Shown here in pieces: positions 29,239-37,924 of a DNA stretch of 64,000 nt. The position numbers were made by a program, and so were the translations under genes. This stretch comes from Bradyrhizobium iriomotense (GTDB lineage Bacteria; Pseudomonadota; Alphaproteobacteria; Rhizobiales; Xanthobacteraceae). Under the pieces are notes generated by a model. That model made no database searches and had not been told where the DNA came from. It worked only from the letters and a program-made list of their open reading frames with translations. Location: contig NZ_JAFCLP010000005.1 in assembly GCF_018129405.1 (NCBI RefSeq), positions 1-64,000 on the forward strand. Direction: 5' to 3'. The number at the start of each line of letters is the position of its first letter. Position 1 is the first letter of the stretch.

Positions 29239-29991
29239 ATGATCGGTTTTTTTTCGCGCAACGACCATAAGCGGAGCGCCATTCTTGGTGCGGCCGGGCT
29301 TGTGGTTGGTGTCGCGTTGATCGCAACGAATGCGGCGCGTGCGCAAGGCGCCATGCAGGCACCGCCAAACGCGATGCAGGGCTTCTCGCAGAACCGCGAT
29401 CAGCCGATCCAGATCGAAGCGGCCGCTCTCGAGATGCGCGACAAGAAGAAGGAGGCGACCTTCTCCGGCAATGTGAAGGTCGTGCAGGGCGACACCACCA
29501 TGACCTCGAAGACGCTGGTGGTGTTCTATGAGTCGGGTGGCGACAAGCCTGCCACGCCGCCGCCTGCGGCGAAGGGGGCCAAGGAGGCGACCAAGGGTGC
29601 GCCGATGCAGTCGGCGACGCCGGGCCCCGGCGGCAGCTCCTCGATCAAGCGGCTGGAGGCGCGCGGCAACGTCGTGGTCACCCAGAAGGATCAGGTGGTG
29701 ACCGGCGAGATCGCCGTGTTCGACACCAAGACCAACCTCATCACCATGTTCGGCGGTGGCTCGGGTCCTGTGGTCATGACACAGTGCAAGAATGTGATGC
29801 GTGGCGACCGGCTGACAGTGGACATGACCACCGGCGTCTCTCGTGTGGAATCCGATAGCGGCCGGGGCGTTCAGGTTCTGCTGCCGCAGGGGGGCGGCAA
29901 TGATTGCGGCTCGGGGGGGCAAGGCGGCCAGGGAGGCAAGTCCGGTGCGGCTCCGCCTTTGCAACTGCCCGGTGCAAGTAAACCGAAGTAA
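29239..29991 (+). CDS. lptA: LPS export periplasmic protein LptA (OstA-like)
   Basis: 250 residues. Signal peptide (AILGAAGLVVGVALIATNAA), then the OstA/LptA fold: PIQIEAAALEMRDKKKEATFSGNVKVVQG and IKRLEARGNVVVTQKDQVVTG, quoted here as runs in two strands. A Gly/Pro/Ala-rich insert of about 35 residues splits the domain, and the C-terminus is Gly-rich. It carries LPS across the periplasm between LptC and LptD. A GTG at 29230 overlapping the lptC stop (GTGA) is an alternative start. Confidence 0.88.
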   Translation: MIGFFSRNDHKRSAILGAAGLVVGVALIATNAARAQGAMQAPPNAMQGFSQNRDQPIQIEAAALEMRDKKKEATFSGNVKVVQGDTTMTSKTLVVFYESGGDKPATPPPAAKGAKEATKGAPMQSATPGPGGSSSIKRLEARGNVVVTQKDQVVTGEIAVFDTKTNLITMFGGGSGPVVMTQCKNVMRGDRLTVDMTTGVSRVESDSGRGVQVLLPQGGGNDCGSGGQGGQGGKSGAAPPLQLPGASKPK

Positions 29992-30202
29992 CTTCAAAGA
30001 CTTGTTTCGGAAGCTCCCGATCCGAGGTTGAAGCTTGCCCGGCGAGACTGTATCTAGCGCGAAGGGCTTTCGAAGCGGGGTCCGCCGCTTACCGGGCGTG
30101 TTTCATTGGGCATGGGACATCCCTCCACTCATGCTGCGTCGGCTACTCGATAGGGCCGGGGCGGCAGATCGCGCGAATGCCGCGAAAAGTTAGAAGGCGG
30201 GG

Positions 30203-31237
30203 ATGGTCGATCTCTTCAGCATGTTCCGTCGGCGCCCCGCCAAGCGCGGCCGGCCAGGATTTGCACGTCAGGACATCACCGCCCTGGGTGACAGCGTCGG
30301 CGGGCTGGTGCCAAGCCCCGTGCGGGACGCGCCGCCGATCGCCCGTGACCAGCTGATGCCTGCGCCCGACCAGTTCCAAGGGGATTATCAAGGGGACTAT
30401 CAAGTCGATTATCAGGCCGACTATCAGGCCGAGGCACCGCGTGCGCAGGCGGTCCACCCGGTCAGGGCTGCCGCCAAGCCGAACGGCGCCGGCGGGCCGC
30501 AGCTCCTGAAGCGGCCGGGCTTCCTGGCTGTGCATAGCGTGGAAAAGAGCTTTGGCAGCCGCCAGGTGGTGCGCGGCGTCAGCATCTATGTCCGCCGCGG
30601 CGAAGCGGTCGGCCTGCTCGGCCCGAATGGCGCCGGCAAGACCACCGTGTTCTACATGATCACCGGCCTCATCAAGGCCGATCGCGGCGCGATCGAGCTC
30701 GACGGTCACGACGTCACGAAGCTGCCGATGTATCAGCGCGCGCGGCTCGGCATCGGCTATCTGCCGCAGGAGGCATCGATCTTCCGCGGCCTCACCGTCG
30801 AGCAGAACATCCGTGCCGTGCTCGAAGTGGTCGAGCCCTCGCGCAAGAAGCGCGAGCAGCAGCTCGATTCGCTGCTGGACGAATTCAACATCACGCGCCT
30901 CAGGAAATCACCGTCGATCGCGCTGTCCGGCGGTGAGCGTCGCCGCGTCGAGATCGCGCGCGCGCTGGCGACGCGTCCGAACTACATGCTGCTCGACGAG
31001 CCCTTCGCCGGCATCGATCCGATCGCGGTCGGCGACATCCAGGACCTCGTCCGCCATCTCACCAATCGCGGCATCGGCGTGCTCATCACCGACCACAATG
31101 TGCGCGAGACGCTCGGCCTCACCGATCGTGCCTATATCGTCTATGCCGGTGAAATCTTGACCGAGGGCACCCCGGATGAGATCGTCGCCGATCCGGATGT
31201 CCGCCGCCTTTACCTTGGCGAGGAATTCCGCCTCTAG
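30203..31237 (+). CDS. lptB: LPS export ABC transporter ATPase LptB, with long N-terminal extension
   Basis: 344 residues against about 240 for typical LptB. The ATPase core begins near residue 105: Walker [10 protein letters not shown] (140-148), Q-loop [14 protein letters not shown], signature [15 protein letters not shown], Walker [14 protein letters not shown]-loop ITDHNVRET. It powers LPS extraction by LptFG at the inner membrane. The extension is basic at first, then low-complexity with four tandem xDYQ units (residues 60-75), and has no relation to ABC proteins. Upstream is lptA, downstream rpoN. Confidence 0.95.
   Translation: MVDLFSMFRRRPAKRGRPGFARQDITALGDSVGGLVPSPVRDAPPIARDQLMPAPDQFQGDYQGDYQVDYQADYQAEAPRAQAVHPVRAAAKPNGAGGPQLLKRPGFLAVHSVEKSFGSRQVVRGVSIYVRRGEAVGLLGPNGAGKTTVFYMITGLIKADRGAIELDGHDVTKLPMYQRARLGIGYLPQEASIFRGLTVEQNIRAVLEVVEPSRKKREQQLDSLLDEFNITRLRKSPSIALSGGERRRVEIARALATRPNYMLLDEPFAGIDPIAVGDIQDLVRHLTNRGIGVLITDHNVRETLGLTDRAYIVYAGEILTEGTPDEIVADPDVRRLYLGEEFRL
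30380..30427 (+). repeat. 12-bp tandem repeat encoding (x)DYQ units in LptB
   Basis: Four in-frame 12-base units (GGGGATTATCAA, GGGGACTATCAA, GTCGATTATCAG, GCCGACTATCAG) encode [16 protein letters not shown]. Such tracts vary in copy number by slippage without changing the frame. Confidence 0.9.
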
Positions 31238-31328
31238 CCCGTTTTTGCGTTTCGTCAAGACGTGTACATCGGGCTCGGAGTAGGATAAGCAAAAATCGGA
31301 CCAACTTTTCGGGATCGGTTCTTGCTTC

Positions 31329-32966
31329 ATGGCGCTTACGCAGAGATTAGAGTTCCGGCAATCGCAGTCGCTGGTCATGACGCCGCAGCTGATGCAGGCG
31401 ATCAAGCTGCTGCAATTGTCCAATCTCGATCTCACGACCTTCGTGGAAGAGGAACTCGAGCGTAACCCCCTGCTGGAACGGGCCAGTGACGAGGGCCCCG
31501 TGGGCGAAGCCCCGGCCGAGGCTGCCAGTTACGGCGATTCCGACGGCAGCCAGGGCGAGGGGCAAGGCGAGGGCCATGGCGAGGACGGCTTCAGCGGCAG
31601 TGCCGACGCCTTCGAGCCCGGCCAGGAAGAATGGATGAGCAAGGATCTCGGCACCCGCGCCGAGATCGAGCAGACCCTGGATACGGGTCTGGACAACGTC
31701 TTCTCCGAGGAGCCGGCCGAGGCCGCCGCGCGCAACGCCCAGGACGCGGCGCCGACCACCTATACCGAATGGGGCGGCGGCGCCTCGGGTGACGAAGACT
31801 ACAATCTCGAAGCTTTTGTCGCGGCCGAGACAACGCTGTCGGACCATCTGGCCGAGCAGCTCTCGGTTGCCTTCACCGGGTCCGCGCAGCGGATGATCGG
31901 CCAGTACCTGATCGATCTCGTCGACGAGGCCGGCTATCTGCCGCCCGATCTCGGCCAGGCTGCCGAACGTCTTGGCGCGTCGCAGCAGGAGGTCGACGAC
32001 GTCCTTGCCGTGCTGCAGAAATTCGATCCGCCCGGCGTCTGCGCGCGTAACTTGAGCGAATGCCTCGCGATCCAGCTCCGCGAGCTCGACCGCTACGATC
32101 CGGCGATGCAGGCCCTCGTCGAGCATCTCGACCTGCTCGCCAAGCGCGACATCGCCGCCCTGCGCAAGCTCTGCGGCGTCGACGACGAGGACATCGCCGA
32201 CATGATCGGCGAAATCCGCCGCCTCAATCCCAAGCCCGGCATGAAGTTCGGCTCGGCCCGGCTCCAGACCATGGTGCCCGACGTCTATGTCCGCCCGGGT
32301 CCGGACGGCGGCTGGCATGTCGAGCTCAACAGCGACACCTTGCCGCGCGTGCTGGTCAACCAGACCTATTATTCCGAGCTGTCGAAGAAGATCGGCAAGG
32401 ACGGCGACAAGTCCTATTTCACCGATGCGCTGCAGAACGCCACCTGGCTCGTGCGTGCGCTCGACCAGCGCGCCCGCACCATCCTGAAAGTTGCAACCGA
32501 GATCGTGCGCCAGCAGGACGGCTTCTTCACCCACGGCGTCGCGCATTTGCGGCCGTTGAACCTGAAGGCCGTCGCCGACGCCATCCAGATGCATGAATCC
32601 ACGGTGTCGCGCGTCACCGCCAACAAGTACATGGCGACAAATCGCGGCACATTCGAATTGAAATATTTCTTCACGGCCTCGATCGCCTCGGCCGACGGCG
32701 GCGAGGCGCATTCGGCCGAAGCCGTGCGCCACCACATCAAGCAGCTGATCGATTCGGAGGAGCCCTCCGCGATCCTGTCGGACGACACCATCGTGGAACG
32801 GTTGCGCGCCTCGGGCATTGATATTGCCCGCCGCACGGTCGCGAAGTACCGCGAAGCCATGCGCATTCCCTCCTCGGTGCAACGCCGCCGCGACAAGCAG
32901 AGCGCTCTTGGTAACGTCCTCTCCACCGCACTGTCCGATCGCTCCCGCAACACCGAGCCGGCCTGA
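31329..32966 (+). CDS. rpoN: RNA polymerase sigma-54 factor
   Basis: 545-residue RpoN. Region I (MALTQRLEFRQSQSLVMTPQ, rich in Gln/Leu) contacts activator and core, region II is acidic, and region III holds the core-binding and DNA-binding parts ending in the RpoN box ARRTVAKYREAMRI, which reads the -24 element. It directs nitrogen, dicarboxylate and other activator-dependent promoters. The order lptA-lptB-rpoN-hpf-ptsN is the classical arrangement. Confidence 0.97.
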   Translation: MALTQRLEFRQSQSLVMTPQLMQAIKLLQLSNLDLTTFVEEELERNPLLERASDEGPVGEAPAEAASYGDSDGSQGEGQGEGHGEDGFSGSADAFEPGQEEWMSKDLGTRAEIEQTLDTGLDNVFSEEPAEAAARNAQDAAPTTYTEWGGGASGDEDYNLEAFVAAETTLSDHLAEQLSVAFTGSAQRMIGQYLIDLVDEAGYLPPDLGQAAERLGASQQEVDDVLAVLQKFDPPGVCARNLSECLAIQLRELDRYDPAMQALVEHLDLLAKRDIAALRKLCGVDDEDIADMIGEIRRLNPKPGMKFGSARLQTMVPDVYVRPGPDGGWHVELNSDTLPRVLVNQTYYSELSKKIGKDGDKSYFTDALQNATWLVRALDQRARTILKVATEIVRQQDGFFTHGVAHLRPLNLKAVADAIQMHESTVSRVTANKYMATNRGTFELKYFFTASIASADGGEAHSAEAVRHHIKQLIDSEEPSAILSDDTIVERLRASGIDIARRTVAKYREAMRIPSSVQRRRDKQSALGNVLSTALSDRSRNTEPA

Positions 32967-33020
32967 TTGCGCTCGCGCCAAATCGCGCTACTCTCACATC
33001 CCCCATCGAGACCGGTCCAA

Positions 33021-33073
33021 GCATGCGCATGATCCGGAAAAGTGCCGAGCGGTTTTCCGAGCTGACCATGCGC
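33021..33073. repeat. Palindromic repeat, family C (copy 2)
   Basis: GCATGCGCATGATCCGGAAA and TTTTCCGAGCTGACCATGCGC form a hairpin between rpoN and hpf. Related to the element overlapping the end of pheT. Confidence 0.65.
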
Positions 33074-33136
33074 AGGGAACAACCCCAGCTGCGATGACGC
33101 ATCATCGCAGCTCGGCGTAACCAAGCGAGGCATCAC

Positions 33137-33748
33137 ATGACCCTTCGAATTTCGGGAAAGAGTGTCAGCGTCGGCGAGGCCCTGCGCGGCCGCGTTACCG
33201 ACCGGACCGAAGAGGTCCTGCGCAAATATTTCGACGGCAATTATTCCGGCCACATCACGCTCTCCAAGGATGGCTTCGGCTTCCGCACCGACTGCGCGCT
33301 GCATCTGGATTCGGGAATAACGCTGGAGGCCGATTCGAACGCGCCCGACGCCTATGCCAGCGCCGACCAGGCCCTCCTGATGATCGAGAAGCGCCTCAAG
33401 CGCTACAAGAGCCGGCTCAAGGATCGCTCGGCCCGCAAGACCCATGTCGCCAATGCGGCGCTGGCCGCGCTCGACGCCACCGCTTACGTCCTGGAGGCGC
33501 CTGGCGAAGGTGAGGACGAGCAGGAGATCACCGGCTACAGCCCCGTGATCATCGCCGAGGCAACCACCTCGCTGAAGCAGCTCTCGGTCAGCGAAGCCGT
33601 CATGGAACTCGACCTCAGCGGGGCACCCTGCCTGGTATTCCAGCATGGCTCGAGCGGCCGGGTGAACATCATTTACCGCCGCGCCGATGGCAATGTGGGC
33701 TGGATCGACCCGCCCGGGGCCAAAGCCGACGGCAAGGCGGGCGGTTAG
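33137..33748 (+). CDS. hpf: Ribosome hibernation promoting factor, long form
   Basis: 203 residues. The N-terminal domain (MTLRISGKSVSVGEALRGRV, then HITLSKDGFGFRTDCALHLD) binds the 30S decoding region. The C-terminal domain (TSLKQLSVSEAVMELDLSG then NIIYRRADGNVGWIDP) dimerises two subunits to build 100S ribosomes, so this is the long HPF type. Located between rpoN and ptsN as in most proteobacteria. Confidence 0.95.
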   Translation: MTLRISGKSVSVGEALRGRVTDRTEEVLRKYFDGNYSGHITLSKDGFGFRTDCALHLDSGITLEADSNAPDAYASADQALLMIEKRLKRYKSRLKDRSARKTHVANAALAALDATAYVLEAPGEGEDEQEITGYSPVIIAEATTSLKQLSVSEAVMELDLSGAPCLVFQHGSSGRVNIIYRRADGNVGWIDPPGAKADGKAGG

Positions 33749-33970
33749 GGCCGAAAATCGGGCCCCGTATCATCCGCAGGCCTTAACAATGACCGGGGCA
33801 AAGCCGCACGCAGCAGTTGGCACCGGGATTGCGTTGGAGTAGAAGCGCCCCACATCAGGATCGGGGCTAAGTCCCCTTCCTGCTTGACCTTCTTGACGCC
33901 GGCCCGGCGTGGTTCTTTCCAAGCTGGCCAATTCGGAACCCGTCGGTTTAATTCACCTCGGAAACCTTCC

Positions 33971-34432
33971 ATGCCGATTACCGATCTGGTCGCACCCGAG
34001 GCGATTCTCCCGGCATTGAAGGTCAACAGCAAGAAACAGGCCTTGCAGGAGCTTGCGGCCAAGGCCGCCGAGCTGACCGGGCAGAACGAGCGCTCGGTGT
34101 TCGAGGTGCTGCTGCAGCGTGAGAAGCTCGGCACCACCGCAGTCGGCTACGGCGTCGCCATCCCCCACGGCAAGCTGCCCAAGCTGGAAAAGATCTTCGG
34201 CCTGTTCGCGCGGCTCGATCGCCCGATCGATTTCGAGGCGATGGACGGCCAGCCGGTCGATCTCGTCTTCCTGCTGCTCGCCCCCGAAGGCGCCGGCGCC
34301 GACCACCTCAAGGCGCTCGCCCGCATCGCCCGCCTCCTGCGCGACCAGGACATCGCCAAGAAGCTCCGAGCCTCGCGCGACGCCCAGGCGATCTACTCGG
34401 TCCTCGCGTTGCCGCCGGCAAGCGCGGCTTAG
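33971..34432 (+). CDS. ptsN: Nitrogen-PTS enzyme IIA (PtsN)
   Basis: 153-residue EIIA-Ntr, a regulatory phosphocarrier rather than a sugar transporter component. The phosphorylated His66 lies in YGVAIPHGKLPKL. The partner PtsP/NPr are not in the window. It affects potassium, nitrogen and carbon regulation in alphaproteobacteria. ATG 33971 is chosen because the family begins MPITDLVAPEAILPAL; the upstream in-frame ATG at 33884 adds unrelated residues. Confidence 0.95.
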   Translation: MPITDLVAPEAILPALKVNSKKQALQELAAKAAELTGQNERSVFEVLLQREKLGTTAVGYGVAIPHGKLPKLEKIFGLFARLDRPIDFEAMDGQPVDLVFLLLAPEGAGADHLKALARIARLLRDQDIAKKLRASRDAQAIYSVLALPPASAA

Positions 34433-34775
34433 GTCGGAGCCGATCGCTCGCATCACCTTTGGTGCACGCCGACATCTCCGCGGCGTCATCGCAGGGATAA
34501 GCTCCGGCATAACGACGAGACTGTCGACAATCTCACACATGAAAACGGACACGTCTTCGCGTCACGTCTTCGCGTGAAGGCACGCTCGCCAAGAATCAGG
34601 TCTGAAGCGTCGTCTTCAAGCTCGAGGCGCCGTGCAGCGGCGCGTTGAGTTCACTTTTGAACGGAACGGGCATTTCTGAATGTGTCTGACTGTTGCTGAC
34701 TGAATACAGCGCGAGTCAGTCCACCGATGTACCTTGCCGGAAATTTCTATTGCTGATTGTTTGGGGGAATCACGA
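34433..34775. other. Intergenic region between ptsN and the outer membrane protein gene
   Basis: No gene is supported. It contains a short duplication (ACGTCTTCGCGT twice, 34550-34578) with a partial hairpin like the one at 36332-36367, probably the ptsN transcript end. The second half should hold the promoter of the outer membrane gene; no clear consensus is seen. GGGGGAAT before 34776 is that gene's ribosome-binding site. Confidence 0.5.
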
Positions 34776-35609
34776 ATGAAACGACTGCTGCTGGCGACGT
34801 CGGCTCTGATTGTCGCAGGCTCTGCTCAAGGTGCCGATCTCGGAGCTCGTCCCTACACGAAAGCGCCGGTCGCGGCGGCCGTCCCCTTCAGCTGGACCGG
34901 CTGCTATGTCGGCGGCCATGTCGGCGGCGGCGCGAGCCGGACGGGCTTCACGGATCCGGGCATTTCGACGCAGATCCCCGGCGCAGTGGTGATGACGACC
35001 GGCTTGGCGCCGGGTGACCGGATCGGCGTGAATGGAGATGTTGGCGCCGTCGGCGGCGTCCAAGTGGGCTGCGACTACCAGTTCTCGAACAATTGGGTCA
35101 TCGGCATCGCGGGCGATTTCACCGCAACCGATATCCATGGCGTCGCGAACGACCCGTTCTTCGGCGGCAAGGCCGGAAATCCGGCAACGCTCTCCAGCCG
35201 AACGGATTGGGTCGCCAGTGTCACGGGACGTGTCGGCTACACCTGGGATCGGTTCCTGGTTTATGGCAAGGGCGGCGTCGGCTTTGCGCATGATCGCTAC
35301 AGCCTGAACAATTTTGCCTTCATCGCTGGAGCCAGCTGCGGACCGTTTGCCTTCTTCGTAGCTTGTAACTCCAGCGCCAGCACCGACCGGGTCGGCTGGA
35401 CTGCAGGCGTCGGCTTCGAGTGGGCCTTCGCGCCGAACTGGTCGGCCCTGGTCGAGTACGATCACTACGGTTTCGACAGCAAGCGCGTCGGCTTTGCGCA
35501 TGCTGACCTCCCGATCAGGGCTTCGCTCGATATCCGTCAGGACATCGACATCGTGAAGGTCGGCATCAACTACCGCTTCGGCGGATCGCCCGTCGTCGCG
35601 AAGTACTGA
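34776..35609 (+). CDS. Outer membrane beta-barrel protein (Omp25/RopB type)
   Basis: 277 residues. The signal peptide is MKRLLLATSALIVAGSAQGA; then the rhizobial motif ADLGARPYTKAP and an eight-stranded barrel with repeated WTGCYVGGHVGGG, GGVQVGCDYQF, VTGRVGYTWDRFLVYGKGG and the C-terminal strand VKVGINYRFGG. Four cysteines in the loops are unusual for this family. It probably stabilises the outer membrane. A strong site, GGGGGAAT, precedes the ATG at 34776. Confidence 0.88.
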   Translation: MKRLLLATSALIVAGSAQGADLGARPYTKAPVAAAVPFSWTGCYVGGHVGGGASRTGFTDPGISTQIPGAVVMTTGLAPGDRIGVNGDVGAVGGVQVGCDYQFSNNWVIGIAGDFTATDIHGVANDPFFGGKAGNPATLSSRTDWVASVTGRVGYTWDRFLVYGKGGVGFAHDRYSLNNFAFIAGASCGPFAFFVACNSSASTDRVGWTAGVGFEWAFAPNWSALVEYDHYGFDSKRVGFAHADLPIRASLDIRQDIDIVKVGINYRFGGSPVVAKY

Positions 35610-35638
35610 TTGCGGGTTGACGTACGGAGCGGCCGGGC

Positions 35639-36265
35639 TCAGCCCCGCGCCGCTTCCATGCGATTGACGATGCGCTGCCCGACCGGGCTCTTCAGCCAGG
35701 TCTGGAAACCCGGCCGGTCCCAGCTCATTCGACGCAGCACCAGCAGCGTTCCGTCGGTGTGCGATCGCACCGGCTTTTCGGGCTCGGGCTCGAGCGTCCA
35801 GCCGAGCTTCGACAGATATTGAATGGTCGTCTGATTGCGCTCCAGCACGAAGGCGCGGATGCGGCTCAGTTTGAGATCATCGAACACGAACTTGAGCAGC
35901 GGAATGAAGGTGTTCACCGTTGCTCCGGCATTGCGATGCTCCTTTTCTCCGATCACGGCGCTGACGAGCGCCTCACTCGCCGCCGCGTTGATGTCGAGGC
36001 GGATGAAGCCGACATGCGTGCGGCTGCCGCGCTCGAAAATCCCGAGCAGGAGCCGTTCGCGCTGATCGAAGGATTTGATGTAGTCGGCGACCTCCGCCTT
36101 GGTCATCGCGCGCGGTGACGTGTTGAGGACGTGCACCGTCCAGGGATCGGACAACCAGTCCGCCCAGCGCTGCGAGGCGTCATCGCGCTTTATTGAGCGC
36201 AGGAAATAGCGTCCGGCCGGAAACCACAATTGCTGCTTGGGCAGACGTTCAGCTTTGAGCGACAT
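35639..36265 (-). CDS. GNAT-family N-acetyltransferase
   Basis: 208 residues resembling RimJ/RimL-type acetyltransferases: FLRSIKRDDASQRWADWLSD at the start, HVGFIRLDINAAASEALVSAVIG then the loop KEHRNAGATVNTFI for CoA, and FVLERNQTTIQYLSKLGWT near the end. The acceptor is unknown. It stands alone, convergent with the outer membrane gene and followed upstream by a terminator hairpin. Confidence 0.8.
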   Translation of the reverse strand: MSLKAERLPKQQLWFPAGRYFLRSIKRDDASQRWADWLSDPWTVHVLNTSPRAMTKAEVADYIKSFDQRERLLLGIFERGSRTHVGFIRLDINAAASEALVSAVIGEKEHRNAGATVNTFIPLLKFVFDDLKLSRIRAFVLERNQTTIQYLSKLGWTLEPEPEKPVRSHTDGTLLVLRRMSWDRPGFQTWLKSPVGQRIVNRMEAARG

Positions 36266-36331
36266 GCCGTATCTAAGCAGCTTCGAATTCGACGATCAAT
36301 TTGGACGGCGCAACGTGGAGGTCTCAAAGCA

Positions 36332-36367
36332 AAACGGGCACGCCTTCGCGTGAAGGCATGCCCGTTT
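36332..36367 (-). terminator. Terminator downstream of hsp20-DUF1150
   Basis: AAACGGGCA-n-GCCTTC pairs with GAAGGC-n-TGCCCGTTT; on the minus strand it is followed by TTTTGCTTTG. It sits just after the DUF1150 stop and ahead of the GNAT gene. Confidence 0.7.
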
Positions 36368-36396
36368 GAAACTCTATTTTTGCGACGCGCGTGCGC

Positions 36397-36669
36397 TCAG
36401 TGCACGCTGACGGCTTGCAGCTCGTTGCTCCAGGCGTTGGCGATCGCGGCTTCGCGGCTGTCGGTCAGCATGATCGGCGTGCCGTCGGCGGCGTGGAGCG
36501 CGAAGAGCTTGAGGCCCGGCGCAATCTTGGGCGCCTCGGGGAACAGGTCCGGCACGTCCTCGGAACGGATCTGCTTCACATAGGCGATGTGACCTTCGCC
36601 GAGGGTTGCCAGCGTCTCCGGAGAGACGTTCTTGGCTTCGTATTCGAACGCAACGTGACCTTCACTCAT
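36397..36669 (-). CDS. DUF1150 family protein
   Basis: 90-residue protein of a small alphaproteobacterial family with no known reaction (MSEGHVAFEYEAKNVSPETL; HAADGTPIMLTDSREAAIAN). It follows hsp20 by 51 bases on the same strand, and this pairing recurs in related genomes, so it is probably heat-induced with hsp20. It has no signal peptide or membrane segment. Confidence 0.88.
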   Translation of the reverse strand: MSEGHVAFEYEAKNVSPETLATLGEGHIAYVKQIRSEDVPDLFPEAPKIAPGLKLFALHAADGTPIMLTDSREAAIANAWSNELQAVSVH

Positions 36670-36720
36670 GGTCTCGACTCCTTCACAGAAACTAAGCGGT
36701 CGAGTCCGCTACTCGTTCCA

Positions 36721-37146
36721 TTATTCGTGCTCATTGATAGCGATTGTCTTAACGATCCTCTCCGGTTCAGGCCGGGCCAGGTCGATCGACAACAACCCGT
36801 TCTTCAGATCCGCCCCCAGCACCAGCATCCCCTCCGCCAGCACGAAGGTGCGCTGGAAGTGGCGCGCGGCGATGCCGCGATGGATGTATTGCCGGGTCTT
36901 GTCGTCCTGCTGCCGCCCGCGGATCACGAGCTGGTTTTCCTCAATGGTTACATCGAGTTGGTCGCGCGTGAATCCGGCGACCGCCAGCGTGATACGCAGC
37001 CGCTCGGGCTGGCCGTCCGACCGGTCACACCTCTCGATATTGTAGGGAGGGTAGCCGTCGGCGCCTTTGACGACGCGGTCGAGCACGCGCTCGATCTCGT
37101 CGAAGCCCAGAAGGAACGGACTGGATAACGTGGGAACACGAGACAT
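36721..37146 (-). CDS. Small heat shock protein, Hsp20/IbpA type
   Basis: 141-residue alpha-crystallin-domain chaperone that holds unfolding proteins for refolding. Typical features are the N-terminal PFLLGFDEIERVLDRV, the crystallin strands RLRITLAVAGFTRDQLDVTI and NQLVIRGRQQDD, then GIAARHFQRTFVLAEGM and GLLSIDLARPEPE; the class A bradyrhizobial pattern. Its 5' leader carries a ROSE-type hairpin and a sigma32-like promoter, so heat control acts at both transcription and translation. Confidence 0.93.
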   Translation of the reverse strand: MSRVPTLSSPFLLGFDEIERVLDRVVKGADGYPPYNIERCDRSDGQPERLRITLAVAGFTRDQLDVTIEENQLVIRGRQQDDKTRQYIHRGIAARHFQRTFVLAEGMLVLGADLKNGLLSIDLARPEPERIVKTIAINEHE

Positions 37147-37152
37147 AGTTTA

Positions 37153-37206
37153 CAAAGTCCTCTCGAAGCGACTTTGGTGTTTCGGGGCCCGATCAAGGCA
37201 CCCCTT
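37153..37206 (-). promoter_or_regulatory. ROSE-type RNA thermometer in the hsp20 leader
   Basis: On the minus strand CAAAGTC-G-CT pairs with AG-GACTTTG (37153-37176), leaving one bulged G opposite the AGGA ribosome-binding site. This is the arrangement of ROSE elements, with the U(U/C)GCU core present as TCGCT. A second hairpin, CAAGG-GGTG-CCTTG, lies just upstream. Melting on heat shock would free the ribosome-binding site of hsp20. Confidence 0.7.
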
Positions 37207-37214
37207 GGTCAGCA

Positions 37215-37243
37215 ATATGGGCATATCCGCTTGTGGGTTCAAG
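37215..37243 (-). promoter_or_regulatory. Sigma32 (RpoH)-like promoter of hsp20
   Basis: On the minus strand CTTGAA (37243-37238) and CCCATAT (37221-37215) are spaced 16 bases apart and resemble the RpoH -35 CTTGAA and -10 CCCCATNT. A start near 37206 would give a leader of about 60 bases that contains the thermometer. Confidence 0.6.
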
Positions 37244-37443
37244 GACGTAGCGGGGGCCTGCACAGCCTCATTCCTATTAGTGCTGATCTGGGGTTGATTT
37301 GGGATTTGGGGTTCGATTGGCGTTAGTGATTGTTGTTTCACAGAGCTTGGGATGTTTTACGTGAAACAGTGGAAAACGGATTTACGGTCCCGGCGTTGTT
37401 GCATACGCTGCAACTGATGGTCGGATCGGTGAATCCCGATTCG

Positions 37444-37486
37444 CAAAAACAAACGGCCCGAAGGGATTGCTCCCAACGAGCCGTTT
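37444..37486 (-). terminator. Strong intrinsic terminator on the minus strand
   Basis: On the minus strand AAACGGC-TCG pairs with CGG-GCCGTTT, topped by GGGA-GCAA-TCCC, a GNRA tetraloop, and is followed by TTTGTTTTT. It is an unmistakable Rho-independent terminator with no annotated gene upstream of it on that strand, and hsp20 has its own promoter downstream. Confidence 0.85.
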
Positions 37487-37800
37487 GAATGGTCCAGTAG
37501 CTCTCAGGCGAGAGTACACGGATCGCCAGTGGGGCGGGGCCGGATCAAAACTTCGCAGGTCAAGACCGGCCCTGCCACCACATACGAATCGGCGAGCCGA
37601 CTCACGCAATCATGGTGATGTCTCGCGTTTCCGGAGTCCACGCCAGCGGCGCTGATTCCTGTGGCCATCCAGGTTTTCCCCAACGGGAAACGACGATCTA
37701 TCGAACAATCGGCCTGAAAATCAGGACAATTAGTCCCGGGATGAGGTCTTGAGACCCGCACCGATGCCTCAGCTTGTGTCCATGAATACCCCGTTAGGGA
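37444..37800 (-). ncRNA. Candidate small RNA or short-ORF transcript upstream of hsp20
   Basis: The 680-base gap between the hsp20 promoter and ugpC has no clear protein gene, yet ends on the minus strand in a strong terminator. Read towards it, the strand has several hairpins (GACTAATTGTCC, GCCTGAAAATCAGG on the opposite reading) and an open frame of 54 codons (37668-37504, MATGISAAGVDSGNARHHHD) that stops 18 bases before the terminator hairpin. The transcript may be an untranslated RNA, a tiny protein gene or an attenuator. The 5' end is not defined. I could not match it to tmRNA, RNase P RNA or 6S RNA. Confidence 0.4.
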
Positions 37801-37924
37801 AGTGTCCGGATTAAGCCGTATGGCGATCTACGTGGGTAGAAATTCCCCAATGAAAACAGGTCCCCTTCTACTGTGCATGGGGTTGTTTTCGCGCTTTTTT
37901 GAGTGAGGGGCCTTGTGGAGCCTG

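Noticed and set aside
37150-37341. 63-codon minus-strand frame before hsp20
   Set aside because: It covers the sigma32-like promoter and the thermometer and has no ribosome-binding site.
37444-37900. tmRNA, RNase P RNA or 6S RNA
   Set aside because: No tRNA-like T arm or ANDNYA-type tag, no conserved RNase P core and no long central bubble could be found, so only a generic RNA candidate is reported.
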